Positions 1 through 11,130 of a stretch of DNA of 64,000 nucleotides are shown one piece after another. The notes below the pieces were generated by a model that was given only the letters and a program-made list of their open reading frames with translations, had not been told where the DNA came from and ran no database searches. How positions within the stretch are numbered: the first letter of the stretch is position 1; each line of letters opens with the position of its first letter. The position numbers were made by a program, and so were the translations under genes. The stretch covers positions 47,907 through 111,906 of the forward strand of contig NZ_QDFT01000007.1 in assembly GCF_003075375.1 (NCBI RefSeq). Direction: 5' to 3'. The DNA comes from Microbacterium testaceum. GTDB lineage: Bacteria; Actinomycetota; Actinomycetes; Actinomycetales; Microbacteriaceae.

Positions 1-483
1 GCTCTTGCCGCCGCGGCCGACGGCGAGCAGGCCCGACTGCGCGAGCTCCTTGACGCCGAAGGGCTCGATCGCCTTGAGGAAGGCGTCCACCTTGCCCTTG
101 TCGCCGGTGATCTCGATCACCACGGCGTCGGGGGCGTAGTCCACCACCGACGCGCGGAAGAGGTTGACCACCTCGAGCACGTTGGAGCGGCTGGCGTTGT
201 CGGCGCGCACCTTCACGAGCACGTGCTCGCGCTGCACCGAGCTGGCGGGGTCGAGCTCGACGATCTTGATGACGTTGATGAGCTTGTTCAGCTGCTTCGT
301 CACCTGCTCGAGCGGAAGACCCTCGACGTCCACGACGACCGTGATGCGCGACAGGCCCGGCACCTCGGTCACACCCACGGCGAGCGACTCGATGTTGAAG
401 CCGCGGCGGGCGAACAGACCCGCGACGCGGGTCAGCAGACCCGGCTTGTCCTCGACGAGGAGGCTCAGAACGTGGCGCGACAT
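1..483 (-). CDS. ilvN: acetolactate synthase small (regulatory) subunit, 3' end missing
   Basis: Regulatory subunit of acetohydroxyacid synthase, which binds branched-chain amino acids and tunes the catalytic subunit in valine, leucine and isoleucine synthesis. The translation starts MSRHVLSLLVEDKPGLLTRV and continues into an ACT domain (GLFARRGFNIESLAVG, then VVVDVEGLPLEQVTKQLNKL). About 161 residues are present of a usual 165-175, so only the last few codons lie beyond the left edge. Its ATG lies one base after the ilvB stop, so the two are almost certainly translated together. The family assignment is secure. Confidence 0.95.
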   Translation of the reverse strand, partial: MSRHVLSLLVEDKPGLLTRVAGLFARRGFNIESLAVGVTEVPGLSRITVVVDVEGLPLEQVTKQLNKLINVIKIVELDPASSVQREHVLVKVRADNASRSNVLEVVNLFRASVVDYAPDAVVIEITGDKGKVDAFLKAIEPFGVKELAQSGLLAVGRGGKS

Positions 484-484
484 C

Positions 485-2293
485 TCAGTCCTCCTGCTCG
501 GCGAAGGCGGGCGAGTGATCGCGCGCGTACTGGACGTAGCTGTTGCTGACGCCCTGCGGCACCATCGGCCACACCATGGCGTCGGCGCTCACGACGAAGT
601 CGATCACGACCGGGCGGTCGTTGGTGTCCAACGCGAGCTGGATCGCGGCGTCGATCTCGTCCTCTTTCTCGACGCGGATCGCGAGGCATCCGTAGGCCTC
701 GGCGAGCTTGACGAAATCGGGGATGCGACGCGTGCCGTGCCCCGTGTTCAGGTCGGTGTTGGAGTGACGCCCCTCGAAGAAGAGGGTCTGCCACTGACGC
801 ACCATGCCGAGCGAGGAGTTGTTGATGATCGCGACCTTAATCGGGATGTCGTTGATGACGCAGGTCGCGAGCTCCTGATTGGTCATCTGGAAGCAGCCGT
901 CGCCGTCGATCGCCCACACGGCGCGCTCGGGCTGGGCCACCTTGGCGCCCATGGCCGCGGGTACCGCGTAGCCCATGGTGCCGGCGCCGCCGGAGTTGAG
1001 CCAGGCGTTGGGACGCTCGTACTTGATGAACTGCGCGGCCCACATCTGGTGCTGACCCACGCCCGAGGCGAACACGCCCTCGGGGCCGGTGATCTCGCCG
1101 ATGCGCTGGATGACGTGCTGCGGCGACAGCAGGCCGTCCGAGGTCGGGGTGTAACCGAGCGGGAACTCCTCGCGGAGGCCGTTCAGGTGGGTCCACCACT
1201 CGGTGTAGTCGTGGGGGTGCTCGGCGTCGGCGGCGCGGAAAGCGGCATCCAGATCGACGAGGACCTCTTTGAGGTCGCCCACGATGGGAACGTCGGCGGT
1301 GCGGATCTTCGAGATCTCGGCGGGGTCGATGTCGACGTGCACGACCTGCGCGTTCGGGGCGAACAGGGCCGCCTTGCCGGTGACGCGGTCGTCGAACCGC
1401 GCGCCGAGCGAGACGATCAGGTCGCTCTCCTGCAGCGCGAGCACGGCGGGCACGGTGCCGTGCATACCGGGCATGCCCAGGTGCTGATCGTGCGAGTCGG
1501 GGAAGGCGCCGCGCGCCATGAGTGTCGTGACCAGCGGGGCGCCCGTCGCCTCGGCGAACACCTTGAGCTCGGCCGCGGCGTTCGCGCGGATGGTTCCGCC
1601 GCCGACGTAGAGCACCGGCTTCTTGGCGGTGGCCAGCAGGTGGGCCGCGGCCTGGATCTGCTTGCCGTGGGCCTTGGTGACCGGGCGGTACCCGGGCAGG
1701 TCGACCTTGGGCGGCCAGATGAAGGGGGCCTCGGCCTGCTGCGCGTCCTTGGTGATGTCGACCAGCACGGGGCCGGGGCGACCGGTCGACGCGATCTCGA
1801 ACGCGGCGGCGATCGCGCCGGGGATCTCGTCGGCCGTCTTCACCAGGAAGGAGTGCTTGGTGATCGGCATGGTGATGCCCACGATGTCGGCCTCTTGGAA
1901 AGCGTCCGTGCCCATGAGGGTCGAGAACACCTGTCCGGTGATGCACACGAGCGGCACCGAATCCATGTAGGCGTCGGCGATCGCCGTGACCAGGTTCGTC
2001 GCGCCGGGGCCCGACGTGGCGATGGCGACGCCGACCTTGCCGGATGCCGCGGCGTACCCCTCGGCGGCGTGGCCGGCGCCCTGCTCGTGACGGACGAGGA
2101 TGTGGCGCACGTGCTCGTCGTCCATGAGCGGGTCGTAGACGGGCATGATCGCTCCGCCCGGCAGACCGAACACGTCGGTGACGCCGAGCAGGTCGAGCGA
2201 GCGGACGACCGCCTGGGCACCCGTCATCACGGGCGCCGGAGCGGTGCGGGCGGGCGGCCGGGGCACGGCCGCGGTGGGGGAATCGATGGACAT
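485..2293 (-). CDS. ilvB: acetolactate synthase large (catalytic) subunit
   Basis: ThDP-dependent catalytic subunit that condenses two pyruvates to acetolactate, or pyruvate and 2-oxobutyrate to acetohydroxybutyrate. It has 602 residues, normal for the family. Visible motifs are the ThDP-activating glutamate near residue 70 ([14 protein letters not shown]), the SGPGATNL loop near 94-101, and the C-terminal ThDP/Mg site with GDG near 462 followed by [12 protein letters not shown]. The first 20 or so residues are proline/alanine rich and poorly conserved. It is the middle gene of ilvD-ilvB-ilvN: 44 bp separate it from ilvD and one base from ilvN. Confidence 0.97.
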   Translation of the reverse strand: MSIDSPTAAVPRPPARTAPAPVMTGAQAVVRSLDLLGVTDVFGLPGGAIMPVYDPLMDDEHVRHILVRHEQGAGHAAEGYAAASGKVGVAIATSGPGATNLVTAIADAYMDSVPLVCITGQVFSTLMGTDAFQEADIVGITMPITKHSFLVKTADEIPGAIAAAFEIASTGRPGPVLVDITKDAQQAEAPFIWPPKVDLPGYRPVTKAHGKQIQAAAHLLATAKKPVLYVGGGTIRANAAAELKVFAEATGAPLVTTLMARGAFPDSHDQHLGMPGMHGTVPAVLALQESDLIVSLGARFDDRVTGKAALFAPNAQVVHVDIDPAEISKIRTADVPIVGDLKEVLVDLDAAFRAADAEHPHDYTEWWTHLNGLREEFPLGYTPTSDGLLSPQHVIQRIGEITGPEGVFASGVGQHQMWAAQFIKYERPNAWLNSGGAGTMGYAVPAAMGAKVAQPERAVWAIDGDGCFQMTNQELATCVINDIPIKVAIINNSSLGMVRQWQTLFFEGRHSNTDLNTGHGTRRIPDFVKLAEAYGCLAIRVEKEDEIDAAIQLALDTNDRPVVIDFVVSADAMVWPMVPQGVSNSYVQYARDHSPAFAEQED

Positions 2294-2337
2294 GGGAGTA
2301 CCTCGAGAACCGGGAGAAGGTGAGAAGGGGATGGCCG

Positions 2338-4056
2338 TCAGCCGGTGACCGCGCCCTCGGCGGCGGAGTGCACGAGCTTGGAGTACTTGGCCAGAACGCC
2401 ACGGGTATAGCGCGGGGGAAGCGGTTCCCAGCCTTCACGGCGGGAACTCAGCTCGGCGTCATCGACGATCAAGTCGAGAGTGCGAGCGGCGATATCGACC
2501 CGTATCAGATCACCATCGCGCACGAAGGCGATGGGACCTGCGTCCACCGCTTCGGGAGCTATGTGGCCGATGCACAGGCCGGTTGTGCCGCCTGAGAATC
2601 GTCCGTCCGTCAACAGTAGTACATCTTTTCCGAGACCCGCGCCCTTGATGGCCGCCGTGATGGCGAGCATCTCGCGCATACCGGGACCGCCCTTGGGGCC
2701 CTCGTAGCGGATGACGATGACATCGCCGGCCTGGATCTCTCCGGCCTCGAGCGCGTCCATGGCGCCGCGCTCGCGCTCGAACACGCGCGCGGGACCCTCG
2801 AACACCGAGGCGTCGAAGCCGGCCGTCTTGACGATCGCGCCCTCGGGGGCGAGCGAGCCGTGGAGGATCGTGATGCCGCCGGTGGCGTGGATGGGGTCGT
2901 CGAAGCGGTGGATGACGTTGCCGTCCACCGGGTCGGGGTTCAGGTCGGCGAGGTTCTCGGCGAGCGTCTTGCCCGTGACGGTGAGCGCGTCGCCGTGCAG
3001 CAGGCCCTCGTCGAGCATCGCCTTCATGATGACGGGGATGCCGCCGTGGCGGTCGACGTCGTTCATGACGTACTTGCCGAACGGCTTCATGTCGGCGACG
3101 TGCGGGGTGCGGTCGCCGATGCGGTTGAAGTCGTGCAGCGTCAGCTCGACCTCGGCCTCGTTGGCGATGGCGAGCAGGTGCAGCACGACGTTGGTCGAGC
3201 CGCCGAGCGCCATGGCGAGGGCGATGGCGTTCTCGAACGCCTCCTTCGTCAGGATGTCGCGCGTGGTGATGCCCTGGCGCAGCAGGTTGACCACGGCCTC
3301 GCCCGAGCGGTGGGCGAAGTAGTCGCGGCGACGGTCGGCCGACGGCGGGGCGGCCGAGCCCGGGAGGCTGAGGCCGAGGGCCTCGGCGACCGACGCCATG
3401 GTGTTGGCGGTGTACATGCCGCCGCAGGCGCCCTCGCCGGGGGCGATCGCGCACTCGATGCGCTTGAGGTCCTCTTCGCTCATCTTGCCCGCGAGGCACG
3501 CGCCCACGGCCTCGAACGAGTCGATGATCGTGACGTCCTTCTCGGTGCCGTCGCTGAGCTTGACCCAGCCCGGCGCGATCGAGCCGGCGTAGAGGAACAC
3601 GCTCGACAGGTCGAGACGAGCGGATGCCATGAGCATGCCCGGGATCGACTTGTCGCAGCCGGCGAGCAGCACCGAGCCGTCGAGGCGCTCGGCCATCATG
3701 ACCGTCTCGACGCTGTCGGCGATGACCTCGCGCGACACGAGCGAGAAGTGCATGCCCTCGTGGCCCATCGAGATGCCGTCGGAGACCGAGATGGTGCCGA
3801 ACTGCAGCGGGTAGCCGCCACCGGAGTGCACGCCCTCTTTCGCGCCCTGCGCGAGGCGGTCGAGGCTGAGGTTGCAGGGGGTGATCTCGTTCCAGCTCGA
3901 CGCGATGCCGATCTGGGGCTTGTCCCAGTCCTCGTCGCCCATGCCGACCGCGCGGAGCATTCCGCGCGAGGTGGTGGCTTCGATGCCGTCGGTGACGACG
4001 CGACTGCGGGGCTTGATGTCGAACTCGCCGGTGTTCGGATTCTGCGGTGCGGGCAT
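2338..4056 (-). CDS. ilvD: dihydroxy-acid dehydratase
   Basis: Iron-sulfur dehydratase that converts 2,3-dihydroxyisovalerate and 2,3-dihydroxy-3-methylvalerate to the 2-oxo acids of valine and isoleucine synthesis. It has 572 residues. The three cluster cysteines are visible: C61 in ITPCNLSLD, about C134 in GCDKSIPGM, and about C208 in [12 protein letters not shown]. The C-terminal part has [16 protein letters not shown]. It heads the ilvD-ilvB-ilvN operon. On the minus strand a TAGACT -10 hexamer (4063-4068) ends exactly six bases before the ATG, which predicts a leaderless transcript and supports this start. Confidence 0.97.
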   Translation of the reverse strand: MPAPQNPNTGEFDIKPRSRVVTDGIEATTSRGMLRAVGMGDEDWDKPQIGIASSWNEITPCNLSLDRLAQGAKEGVHSGGGYPLQFGTISVSDGISMGHEGMHFSLVSREVIADSVETVMMAERLDGSVLLAGCDKSIPGMLMASARLDLSSVFLYAGSIAPGWVKLSDGTEKDVTIIDSFEAVGACLAGKMSEEDLKRIECAIAPGEGACGGMYTANTMASVAEALGLSLPGSAAPPSADRRRDYFAHRSGEAVVNLLRQGITTRDILTKEAFENAIALAMALGGSTNVVLHLLAIANEAEVELTLHDFNRIGDRTPHVADMKPFGKYVMNDVDRHGGIPVIMKAMLDEGLLHGDALTVTGKTLAENLADLNPDPVDGNVIHRFDDPIHATGGITILHGSLAPEGAIVKTAGFDASVFEGPARVFERERGAMDALEAGEIQAGDVIVIRYEGPKGGPGMREMLAITAAIKGAGLGKDVLLLTDGRFSGGTTGLCIGHIAPEAVDAGPIAFVRDGDLIRVDIAARTLDLIVDDAELSSRREGWEPLPPRYTRGVLAKYSKLVHSAAEGAVTG

Positions 4057-4145
4057 TCTCGAAGTCTATTGCGAGCGGCACGCACGCGACGCCGAACGAA
4101 CGGCGAACGCGAGATTCGCAGACGGCGCGGCGGCCGATCGCGTTG

Positions 4146-4925
4146 TCAGCCCGTGTGCGCTCGGCGCAGCCGGACGATCTGCTCGAGCACCGCCACGAAC
4201 GCCGGGATGTCGTCGACCCGCAGCGTCGCCGCCGTCTCTCCCCCGCCGACGCGGACGCCCAGGTCCCCCGCCCCCAGGGAGCGCAGCGCGTCCTCGTCGG
4301 TCACGTCGTCGCCGGCGAACAGCACGGCGCTCGCCCCGAGCCGCTCGCGCAGGTGCGCGACGGCGGAGTCCTTGCCCTCGTGCCGGAACGAGTACTCGAG
4401 GATGTCGTGACCGGTGCGACGGCGCCATTCCGGAGCCTCGGCGGACACCAGCGCGTCGACCTTCTCACGCGCCGTCGTGGCGGTCGCGGCGTCGGCCGTG
4501 CGCGTGTGCAGTCCCAGACCGAACTGCTTCGGCTCGATGCGCACGCCCGCGAGGGCGGCCACCGCGTCGGTCGCCTCGCCGATGAGGCGGTCGCGGAGCG
4601 CCAGCGCGTCGGCGTCGTCGGCCCCGTCGCCCGCACCGGCACCCGGCTGCCACGACTCGGCCCCGTGCGACCCCATGAGCCACCACGGCGACGAGTCGTC
4701 GTGCTCGGCGATGACACGCAGATCCGCGAGCGTGCGCCCCGACACGAGCGCCACGGTGGTCCGGGGCAGGGCGGCGAGCCCGTCGAGCGCCACCCGCGCC
4801 TCGGGCGTCATGCGGGCCGTCATCGGCTCGTCGACGAGCGGCGACAGCGTCCCGTCGAAGTCCAGGGCGATCAGCAGCTCGTCGGTGGTGGCGACGGCCT
4901 CGACCGCGGCGTCGGCGGCGGTCAC
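4146..4925 (-). CDS. otsB: trehalose-6-phosphate phosphatase
   Basis: HAD-superfamily phosphatase that dephosphorylates trehalose 6-phosphate, the second step of the OtsAB pathway. HAD motif I is LLIALDFDGTLSPL, motif II VALVSGRT, and the C-terminal acidic motif FAGDDVTDEDAL; the substrate-cap segment EPKQFGLGLHTR is present. A longer open frame runs upstream into otsA, but the GTG start at 4925 is chosen because GGAGGG lies eight bases upstream and the 259-residue product then matches the usual length. It follows otsA by 46 bp and is probably co-transcribed. Confidence 0.93.
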   Translation of the reverse strand: MTAADAAVEAVATTDELLIALDFDGTLSPLVDEPMTARMTPEARVALDGLAALPRTTVALVSGRTLADLRVIAEHDDSSPWWLMGSHGAESWQPGAGAGDGADDADALALRDRLIGEATDAVAALAGVRIEPKQFGLGLHTRTADAATATTAREKVDALVSAEAPEWRRRTGHDILEYSFRHEGKDSAVAHLRERLGASAVLFAGDDVTDEDALRSLGAGDLGVRVGGGETAATLRVDDIPAFVAVLEQIVRLRRAHTG

Positions 4926-4971
4926 GGGGCACCCTCCGCCGTGGTGCGGCCGGTCGGGGCGTGGGCGGCGG

Positions 4972-6459
<1,488 letters not shown>

Positions 6460-6543
6460 AGGTCCTCCTCGGGGATCGTCCTCAGGCTAACAGCGGGCGT
6501 GGCGCGCGCACGGGGGCTGGACGTCCGGCGCAGGGCCACCCCT

Positions 6544-6610
6544 CGATAAACGCCGTCCGTGCCGAGACACGGCGGCTGGCCGCGTGTCTCGGCACGCGCG
6601 GCGTTTATCG
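6544..6610. repeat. 67-bp near-perfect inverted repeat
   Basis: Two arms of about 28 bases mirror each other. CGATAAACGCCG (6544-6555) pairs with CGGCGTTTATCG (6599-6610), and GTGCCGAGACACG pairs with CGTGTCTCGGCAC inside it; only two arm positions mismatch around a short loop. It lies between the start of otsA and the next rightward gene. There is no U-run on either side, so it is not a typical terminator. A REP-type mobile palindrome or a protein-binding site is possible. No second copy was noticed in this window. Confidence 0.75.
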
Positions 6611-6671
6611 GCGGGGTGGGGCGCGCTGTCAAGCTGCGGCGGGCGCTCTTCCACCTCGGTAGGTTGAGTCC

Positions 6672-6926
6672 ATGCGCCAGTACATCTTCGGAACCGGTCT
6701 CCTCAGCGCCATCACCGGCGGCGTCACCCTGCTGCGCGGGCTCAAGAACGACGAGCCGTTCACGTGGCGCACGGCGCTGGCATGGCTCAGCTGGGGTATT
6801 ACCCTCGCTCTCGCCATCGGCGCGGTCGTCGACACGCGTCGCGCGCGCCGCGGCCGCACGATCGCCGGCGACTCCCCCGTCTCGAAGAAGCAGGGCAAGC
6901 TGCTGAAGAAGCGTCTCGCGCGCTGA
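6672..6926 (+). CDS. small single-span membrane protein
   Basis: 84-residue protein of unknown function. An N-terminal amphipathic stretch (MRQYIFGTGLLSAITGGVTL) is followed by a clear membrane segment at about residues 33-53 (RTALAWLSWGITLALAIGAV), then a strongly basic tail with RRARRGR and KKQGKLLKKRLAR that should face the cytoplasm. TAGGTT (6660-6665) ends six bases before the ATG, so the mRNA is probably leaderless, and this supports a real gene. It is monocistronic and ends at a symmetric terminator shared with the convergent thiolase. No family was recognised. Confidence 0.7.
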   Translation: MRQYIFGTGLLSAITGGVTLLRGLKNDEPFTWRTALAWLSWGITLALAIGAVVDTRRARRGRTIAGDSPVSKKQGKLLKKRLAR

Positions 6927-6937
6927 CCCCTGACGAT

Positions 6938-6976
6938 CGAGGGGATGCCGCCGCCCCGGGGCGCGGCATCCCCTCG
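6938..6976. terminator. bidirectional hairpin terminator
   Basis: CGAGGGGATGCCGC and GCGGCATCCCCTCG form a long GC-rich stem between two convergent genes (the small membrane protein and the thiolase). No strong U-run is seen, so this is inferred from position and symmetry. Confidence 0.7.
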
Positions 6977-6991
6977 TCGTTTCGCGAGGTG

Positions 6992-8185
6992 TCAGCGGGT
7001 GAGGATCAGCGCGTCGCCCTGACCACCGCCGCCGCAGAGGGCGACCGCGGCCGTCCCGCTTCCCCGCCGGACGAGTTCGTGCACGGCGTGGACCACCAGG
7101 CGGTTGCCGGACGCGCCGATCGGGTGACCGATCGCGATCCCCCCGCCGTGCGGGTTGACGATGTCGTCGGACACGCCGAGTTCGGCCTGCGAGCGGGCGA
7201 CGACGGCGCCGAACGCCTCGTTGATCTCGACGAGGTCCAGGTCGGATGCCGCGAGCCCCTGCTTGTCGAGCGCTTTCGCGATCGCGCGGGCGGGTTGGGC
7301 GTGCAGCGAGTTGTCGGGGCCGGCGACCTGGCCCGCCGCGCCGACGACGGCCAGGACGTCCCAGCCGTGCTCCACGGCCGTCGCACGGGTGGTCACGACC
7401 ACCGCGGACGCGCCGTCCGAGATCTGCGAGGCGTTGCCCGCGGTGATCGAGCCGCCCTCGGCGAAGGCCGGGCGGAGCTTCGCGAGGGTGTCGACCGTCG
7501 TGTCGGCGCGGATGCCCTCGTCCGCGCTCACGACGACGGGGTCGCCCTTGCGCTGCGGGATCGACACCGGCACGATCTCGGCGTCGAACACGCCGGCGGC
7601 TTGAGCTGCGGCGGCGCGCTGATGGGAGCGGGCGGCGACGGCGTCCTGGTCGGCGCGGGTCACCTCGTACCGGGCGTTGGCGCGTTCGGTCGAGGCGCCC
7701 ATGCTCTCGCGGTCGTAGGCGTCGGTGAGTCCGTCGAATGCCAGGTGGTCGAGAACCTCGACCGAGCCGTAGGCGTACCCGTCGCGAGAGTTCATCAGCA
7801 GGTGCGGGGCGCGGGTCATCGACTCCATGCCCGCGGCGACGACGACGCGCGCGTCGCCCAGGCGCAGCATGCGCGCGGCGTCGATCACGGCGGTGAGCCC
7901 CGACAGGCACACCTTGTTGATAGTCGCGGCGTGGACGTCCCAGCCGATACCGGCGGCGACGGCGGCCTGGCGGGCGGCGTTCTGTCCGGCTCCTGCCTGC
8001 AGCACCTGTCCGACGAGCACCGCGTCGACGGTGTCGGCGGGGATGCCGCCGCGCTCGAGCGCTCCGCGGATCGCGGCGGCGCCCAGCTCGACGGCCGTGA
8101 GCGGCGCGAGCTGTCCCTTCAGTCGGCCCTGGGGCGTGCGGGCGGCGGCGACGATGACGACGTCGTTCTGCTCGTTCGTGGTCAT
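6992..8185 (-). CDS. acetyl-CoA C-acyltransferase (thiolase)
   Basis: Thiolase that cleaves or condenses beta-ketoacyl-CoA. It has 397 residues from the ATG that overlaps the stop of the upstream CoA-transferase subunit (ATGA). The nucleophilic cysteine is in [11 protein letters not shown] (about residue 93), the family segment NEAFGAV is near the C-terminus, and the active-site His and second Cys lie in GHPIGASG and [11 protein letters not shown]. It is third in an operon with both CoA-transferase subunits. This set suits either beta-ketoadipate degradation (pcaF-like, 3-oxoadipyl-CoA) or acetoacetate use; sequence alone does not decide. Confidence 0.93.
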   Translation of the reverse strand: MTTNEQNDVVIVAAARTPQGRLKGQLAPLTAVELGAAAIRGALERGGIPADTVDAVLVGQVLQAGAGQNAARQAAVAAGIGWDVHAATINKVCLSGLTAVIDAARMLRLGDARVVVAAGMESMTRAPHLLMNSRDGYAYGSVEVLDHLAFDGLTDAYDRESMGASTERANARYEVTRADQDAVAARSHQRAAAAQAAGVFDAEIVPVSIPQRKGDPVVVSADEGIRADTTVDTLAKLRPAFAEGGSITAGNASQISDGASAVVVTTRATAVEHGWDVLAVVGAAGQVAGPDNSLHAQPARAIAKALDKQGLAASDLDLVEINEAFGAVVARSQAELGVSDDIVNPHGGGIAIGHPIGASGNRLVVHAVHELVRRGSGTAAVALCGGGGQGDALILTR

Positions 8186-8853
8186 GCGCGCTGCTCCTGT
8201 GCCATCGGCGTCTCCTCGGTGAGTCTCACGATCAACGGGGGCTCGGTGGCCGCCCGCACCTCGTCGACGCTCACCCCGGGGGCGGTCTCGACGAGCACCA
8301 GTCCATCCTCCGTCACATCGATCACGGCGAGGTCGGTGATGATGCGATCGACGACGCCGCGGCCGGTCAACGGCAGCGAGCAGGCGTCGACGATCTTGGG
8401 CGAGCCGTCCCGGGCGACGTGCTCCATGAGCACGATCACGCGGGCCGCGCCGTGCACGAGGTCCATCGCGCCGCCAGGGCCCTTGACCATCTTTCCGGGG
8501 ATCATCCAGTTCGCCAGATCTCCGGATGCCGACACCTGCATCGCCCCGAGGATGGCGGCGTCGATCTTGCCGCCGCGGATCATGCCGAAGCTCAGCGCCG
8601 AGTCGAAGAACGCCGCCCCGTCGAGGGTCGTCACCGTCTCTTTGCCGGCGTTGATGAGGTCGGCATCCACGGCGTCCTCGGTGGGGTACGGACCGACGCC
8701 GAGGATGCCGTTCTCGGACTGCAGCACCACGGTGACACCGTCGGGGACGTGGTTGGGGACGAGGGTCGGCAGTCCGATGCCGAGGTTCACGTACGCGCCG
8801 TCGGCGAGCTCGCGGGCGGCACGGGCGGCCATCTCGATGCGGGACAGGGCCAT
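8182..8853 (-). CDS. 3-oxoacid CoA-transferase subunit B
   Basis: Beta subunit of a class I CoA-transferase that moves CoA from succinyl-CoA to a 3-oxoacid. It has 223 residues. The catalytic glutamate is E47 in the [12 protein letters not shown] motif; the N-terminal [11 protein letters not shown] and the [14 protein letters not shown] segment are typical. Its stop overlaps the thiolase start by four bases and its start overlaps the stop of subunit A, so translation of the three genes is coupled. It is a PcaJ/ScoB-type protein; the substrate, 3-oxoadipate or acetoacetate, is not resolved. Confidence 0.93.
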   Translation of the reverse strand: MALSRIEMAARAARELADGAYVNLGIGLPTLVPNHVPDGVTVVLQSENGILGVGPYPTEDAVDADLINAGKETVTTLDGAAFFDSALSFGMIRGGKIDAAILGAMQVSASGDLANWMIPGKMVKGPGGAMDLVHGAARVIVLMEHVARDGSPKIVDACSLPLTGRGVVDRIITDLAVIDVTEDGLVLVETAPGVSVDEVRAATEPPLIVRLTEETPMAQEQRA

Positions 8854-9626
8854 CAGCGGGTCTCCTCACGGACGGTGCGCTTCTCGATGCGCTTGGCGAT
8901 GTCGGGTCCGACCTCGATGATGCGGTGCACGTACACCCCGGGCAGGTGGACGGCATCCGGGTCGATCTCTCCCGGCTCGACGAGGTGCTCGACCTGCACG
9001 ATGCACGTGCGGCCGGCCATCGCGGCGAGCGGGTTGAAGGCGCGCGCGGCCTTGCGGAAGACGAGGTTGCCGTGGCGGTCGCCCTTCCAGGCGTGCACGA
9101 GCGCGTAGTCGGTGGTGATGGCCTCTTCGAGGACGAACTCGCGGGGCTCTCCATCGACCTCGAACGTGCGGACGTCTTTCGCGGGTGAGGCGACGGCGAC
9201 CCCGCCCGAGCCGTCGTACCGTCGCGGAAGGCCGCCCTCGGCCACCTGCGTGCCCACGCCCGTCTGGGTGTAGAACGCGGCGATGCCCGACCCCCCGGCG
9301 CGCAGCTTCTCGGCGAGCGTTCCCTGCGGGGTGAGCTCGAGCTCGAGCTCGCCCGAGAGGAACTGCCGCTCGAACTCCTTGTTCTCGCCGACGTACGACG
9401 AGGTCATCTTGCGGATGCGACCGGCACCGAGAAGGACGCCCAGCCCCCAGTCGTCGACGCCGCAGTTGTTCGACACGACCGACAGGTCGCGGGTGCCCTG
9501 AGCGAGCAGCGCCTCGATCAGCGCGATGGGGTTGCCCGACAGGCCGAATCCGCCCACGGCGAGCGAGGACCCGTCGGCGATGTCGGCGACGGCCTCGGCG
9601 GCGGACGCGACGGTCTTGTCGATCAT
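8853..9626 (-). CDS. 3-oxoacid CoA-transferase subunit A
   Basis: Alpha subunit partnering the gene just downstream. From ATG 9626 it has 257 residues, as expected; the open frame continues further upstream but the protein similarity begins at [13 protein letters not shown] and a GGGGGA ribosome-binding site precedes it. The glycine-rich GGFGLSGNP loop and [12 protein letters not shown] are typical of the family. It is the promoter-proximal gene of the operon and is divergent from an IclR regulator, which most likely controls it. Confidence 0.93.
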   Translation of the reverse strand: MIDKTVASAAEAVADIADGSSLAVGGFGLSGNPIALIEALLAQGTRDLSVVSNNCGVDDWGLGVLLGAGRIRKMTSSYVGENKEFERQFLSGELELELTPQGTLAEKLRAGGSGIAAFYTQTGVGTQVAEGGLPRRYDGSGGVAVASPAKDVRTFEVDGEPREFVLEEAITTDYALVHAWKGDRHGNLVFRKAARAFNPLAAMAGRTCIVQVEHLVEPGEIDPDAVHLPGVYVHRIIEVGPDIAKRIEKRTVREETR

Positions 9627-9754
9627 GAGTGTCCCCCGCGGGTGGCGGCGCCGCGCGGCGCGGGCGGGAACAGGGTCGTGTCGACCACGCGGACTCCTTC
9701 GTAACAGCGTGCGTCCACTCTCGGTCGGGGTATCGACGCGGGGCCACCGTGTTC

Positions 9755-9799
9755 TTGTCATGTGGATGCCGCAGCGCGTAGTGTCCACATGGTGGACAC
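9755..9799 (+). promoter_or_regulatory. promoter and palindromic operator over the IclR start codon
   Basis: A -35 TTGTCA (9755-9760), 18-base spacer and -10 TAGTGT (9779-9784) are followed at once by a perfect inverted repeat GTGTCCAC-ATG-GTGGACAC (9781-9799) whose centre is the ATG of the IclR gene. A regulator bound here would block its own promoter and start codon. Sequence symmetry is observed; autoregulation is inferred from IclR family habit. Confidence 0.65.
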
Positions 9800-10598
9800 C
9801 CCCGCTTCTCCCGCCGCCTCGGCATCCCCTTCCGCCGTCCCCGGCGCTCAGGCCATCGCCCGCGCCGCGCACCTGCTGCGCCTGGTCACCTCGGCCGGCG
9901 ACGGCGGCGCCGGCGTCGGGGACCTCGCGCGCGAGGCGGGACTGACCCGGCCGACGGCGCACCGCCTGCTGAGCGCCCTGCGCGTCGAGGGTCTCGTCGA
10001 CCGCGACGACGCGAGCGGACACTGGCTGCCGGGGCCGGAACTCTTCCTGATGGGGAGTGTGGCGGCATCCCGGTTCGACATCACCGCGATCGCACGCGAC
10101 ATCGTCCGCTCCCTCGCGGTGCGGACGGAGGAGAGCGCGTTCCTGTCGGTACGGCGCGGCGACGAGACCGTCTGCCTCGTCCGCGAGGACGGGAGCTTCC
10201 CGATCCGGTCGTTCGTGCTGTCGGAGGGGGTGCGCTTTCCCCTCGGGGTGGCGTCGGCGGGGCTCGCGATCCTGGCGTTCCTGCCGCCCGAGGACGTGGA
10301 CGCGTATCTCGAGCGGCATCCGGAACTGTCCGAGAAGTGGGGGGCCTCGCACGCGCCCGCGCGTCTGCGGTCGCGGATCGCCGACACGAAGGCGCGCGGG
10401 TACGCGGTCAATCCGGGCCTGATCGTCGAGGGCAGCTGGGGCGTGGGGGCGGCGGTGTTCACGCGCACGGGCGATCCGCAATGGGCCCTGAGCCTGACGG
10501 GCGTGGAGTTCCGCTTCGGCGGCGAGCGCCTCGCCGAGCTTGGGCGGATCCTGCTGGCGCACGCTCACCAGCTGTCCACGCGGATCGCGGCGCGGTAG
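9789..10598 (+). CDS. IclR-family transcriptional regulator
   Basis: DNA-binding regulator, probably of the divergent CoA-transferase/thiolase operon. The N-terminal winged helix (about residues 20-85) has GDLAREAGLTRPTAHRLLSAL as the helix-turn-helix; the rest is the IclR effector domain (SAFLSVRRGDETVCLV, PLGVASAGLAILAFL, GLIVEGSWGVGAAVF). The frame stays open 27 bases upstream, but ATG 9789 sits in the centre of a perfect palindrome just after a good promoter and gives a normal 269 residues. The ligand is probably an aromatic-pathway or beta-keto acid; this is inference. Confidence 0.9.
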   Translation: MVDTPASPAASASPSAVPGAQAIARAAHLLRLVTSAGDGGAGVGDLAREAGLTRPTAHRLLSALRVEGLVDRDDASGHWLPGPELFLMGSVAASRFDITAIARDIVRSLAVRTEESAFLSVRRGDETVCLVREDGSFPIRSFVLSEGVRFPLGVASAGLAILAFLPPEDVDAYLERHPELSEKWGASHAPARLRSRIADTKARGYAVNPGLIVEGSWGVGAAVFTRTGDPQWALSLTGVEFRFGGERLAELGRILLAHAHQLSTRIAAR

Positions 10599-10620
10599 CA
10601 GCGGCATCCCGCCCCGTTTC

Positions 10621-10656
10621 ATACCCTAGGTATATAACGGGGGTATACTTATGTGC
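10621..10656 (+). promoter_or_regulatory. AT-rich promoter/operator of the MarR-MFS pair
   Basis: Within very GC-rich surroundings this stretch is AT rich and holds two short palindromes: ATACC-CTA-GGTAT (10621-10633 region) and GTATA-N9-TATAC. The -10 TATACT (10644-10649) ends seven bases before ATG 10657, so the transcript is probably leaderless. MarR proteins usually bind such repeats over their own promoter. Confidence 0.6.
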
Positions 10657-11130
10657 ATGACCCGCGACGACGACCTGCAGCGACTCCTGCTCGCGGTGCA
10701 CGCCCTCACGCGCATCGCGGCCCTCGACACCCAGAGCGAGGCTCCCGCCGCCCAGTGGCGCACCCTGACGCTCCTGCGCGATCACGGTCCGCAGCGCCTG
10801 GGCGACCTGGCCACGCTGAGTCGTGTGACGCAGCCGGGCATGACCCGGCTGGTGCATCAGATGGATGCCGCCGGCCTCGTCGCCCGCACCGTCCATCCCG
10901 GCGATTCCCGGGTCAGCGTCGTCACCGCGACCGACCAGGGCCTCGCGGCCCTGGAGCGGTGGTACGAGCAGTTCCGCGCCGCCCTGTCGCCCCACGTCGC
11001 CGATCTGACGGACGACGAATGGGAGGCGGTCGGAGTCGCCGCGTCGGCGCTGTCGACGCGCGTGGGACTCGTGCCCGTCGGGTCGCATGACAACTCTTCA
11101 CGAACCGAGCAGAAGGAGGCCGTCCGGTGA
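10657..11130 (+). CDS. MarR-family transcriptional regulator
   Basis: Winged-helix repressor, 157 residues from ATG 10657. The DNA-binding region carries RLGDLATLSRVTQPGMTRLVHQM followed by the wing LVARTVHPGDSRVSVVTATDQG. An in-frame ATG two codons upstream exists, but the -10 hexamer is placed for transcription to begin at 10657. Its stop overlaps the GTG start of an MFS transporter by four bases (GTGA), the common arrangement of an efflux pump with its drug-sensing repressor. The inducer is unknown. Confidence 0.9.
   Translation: MTRDDDLQRLLLAVHALTRIAALDTQSEAPAAQWRTLTLLRDHGPQRLGDLATLSRVTQPGMTRLVHQMDAAGLVARTVHPGDSRVSVVTATDQGLAALERWYEQFRAALSPHVADLTDDEWEAVGVAASALSTRVGLVPVGSHDNSSRTEQKEAVR

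Noticed and set aside
837..2438. Long Arg/Pro-rich open frames opposite or shifted within most genes, for example here
   Set aside because: They are GC-bias shadows of the annotated genes, with no domains and skewed composition.
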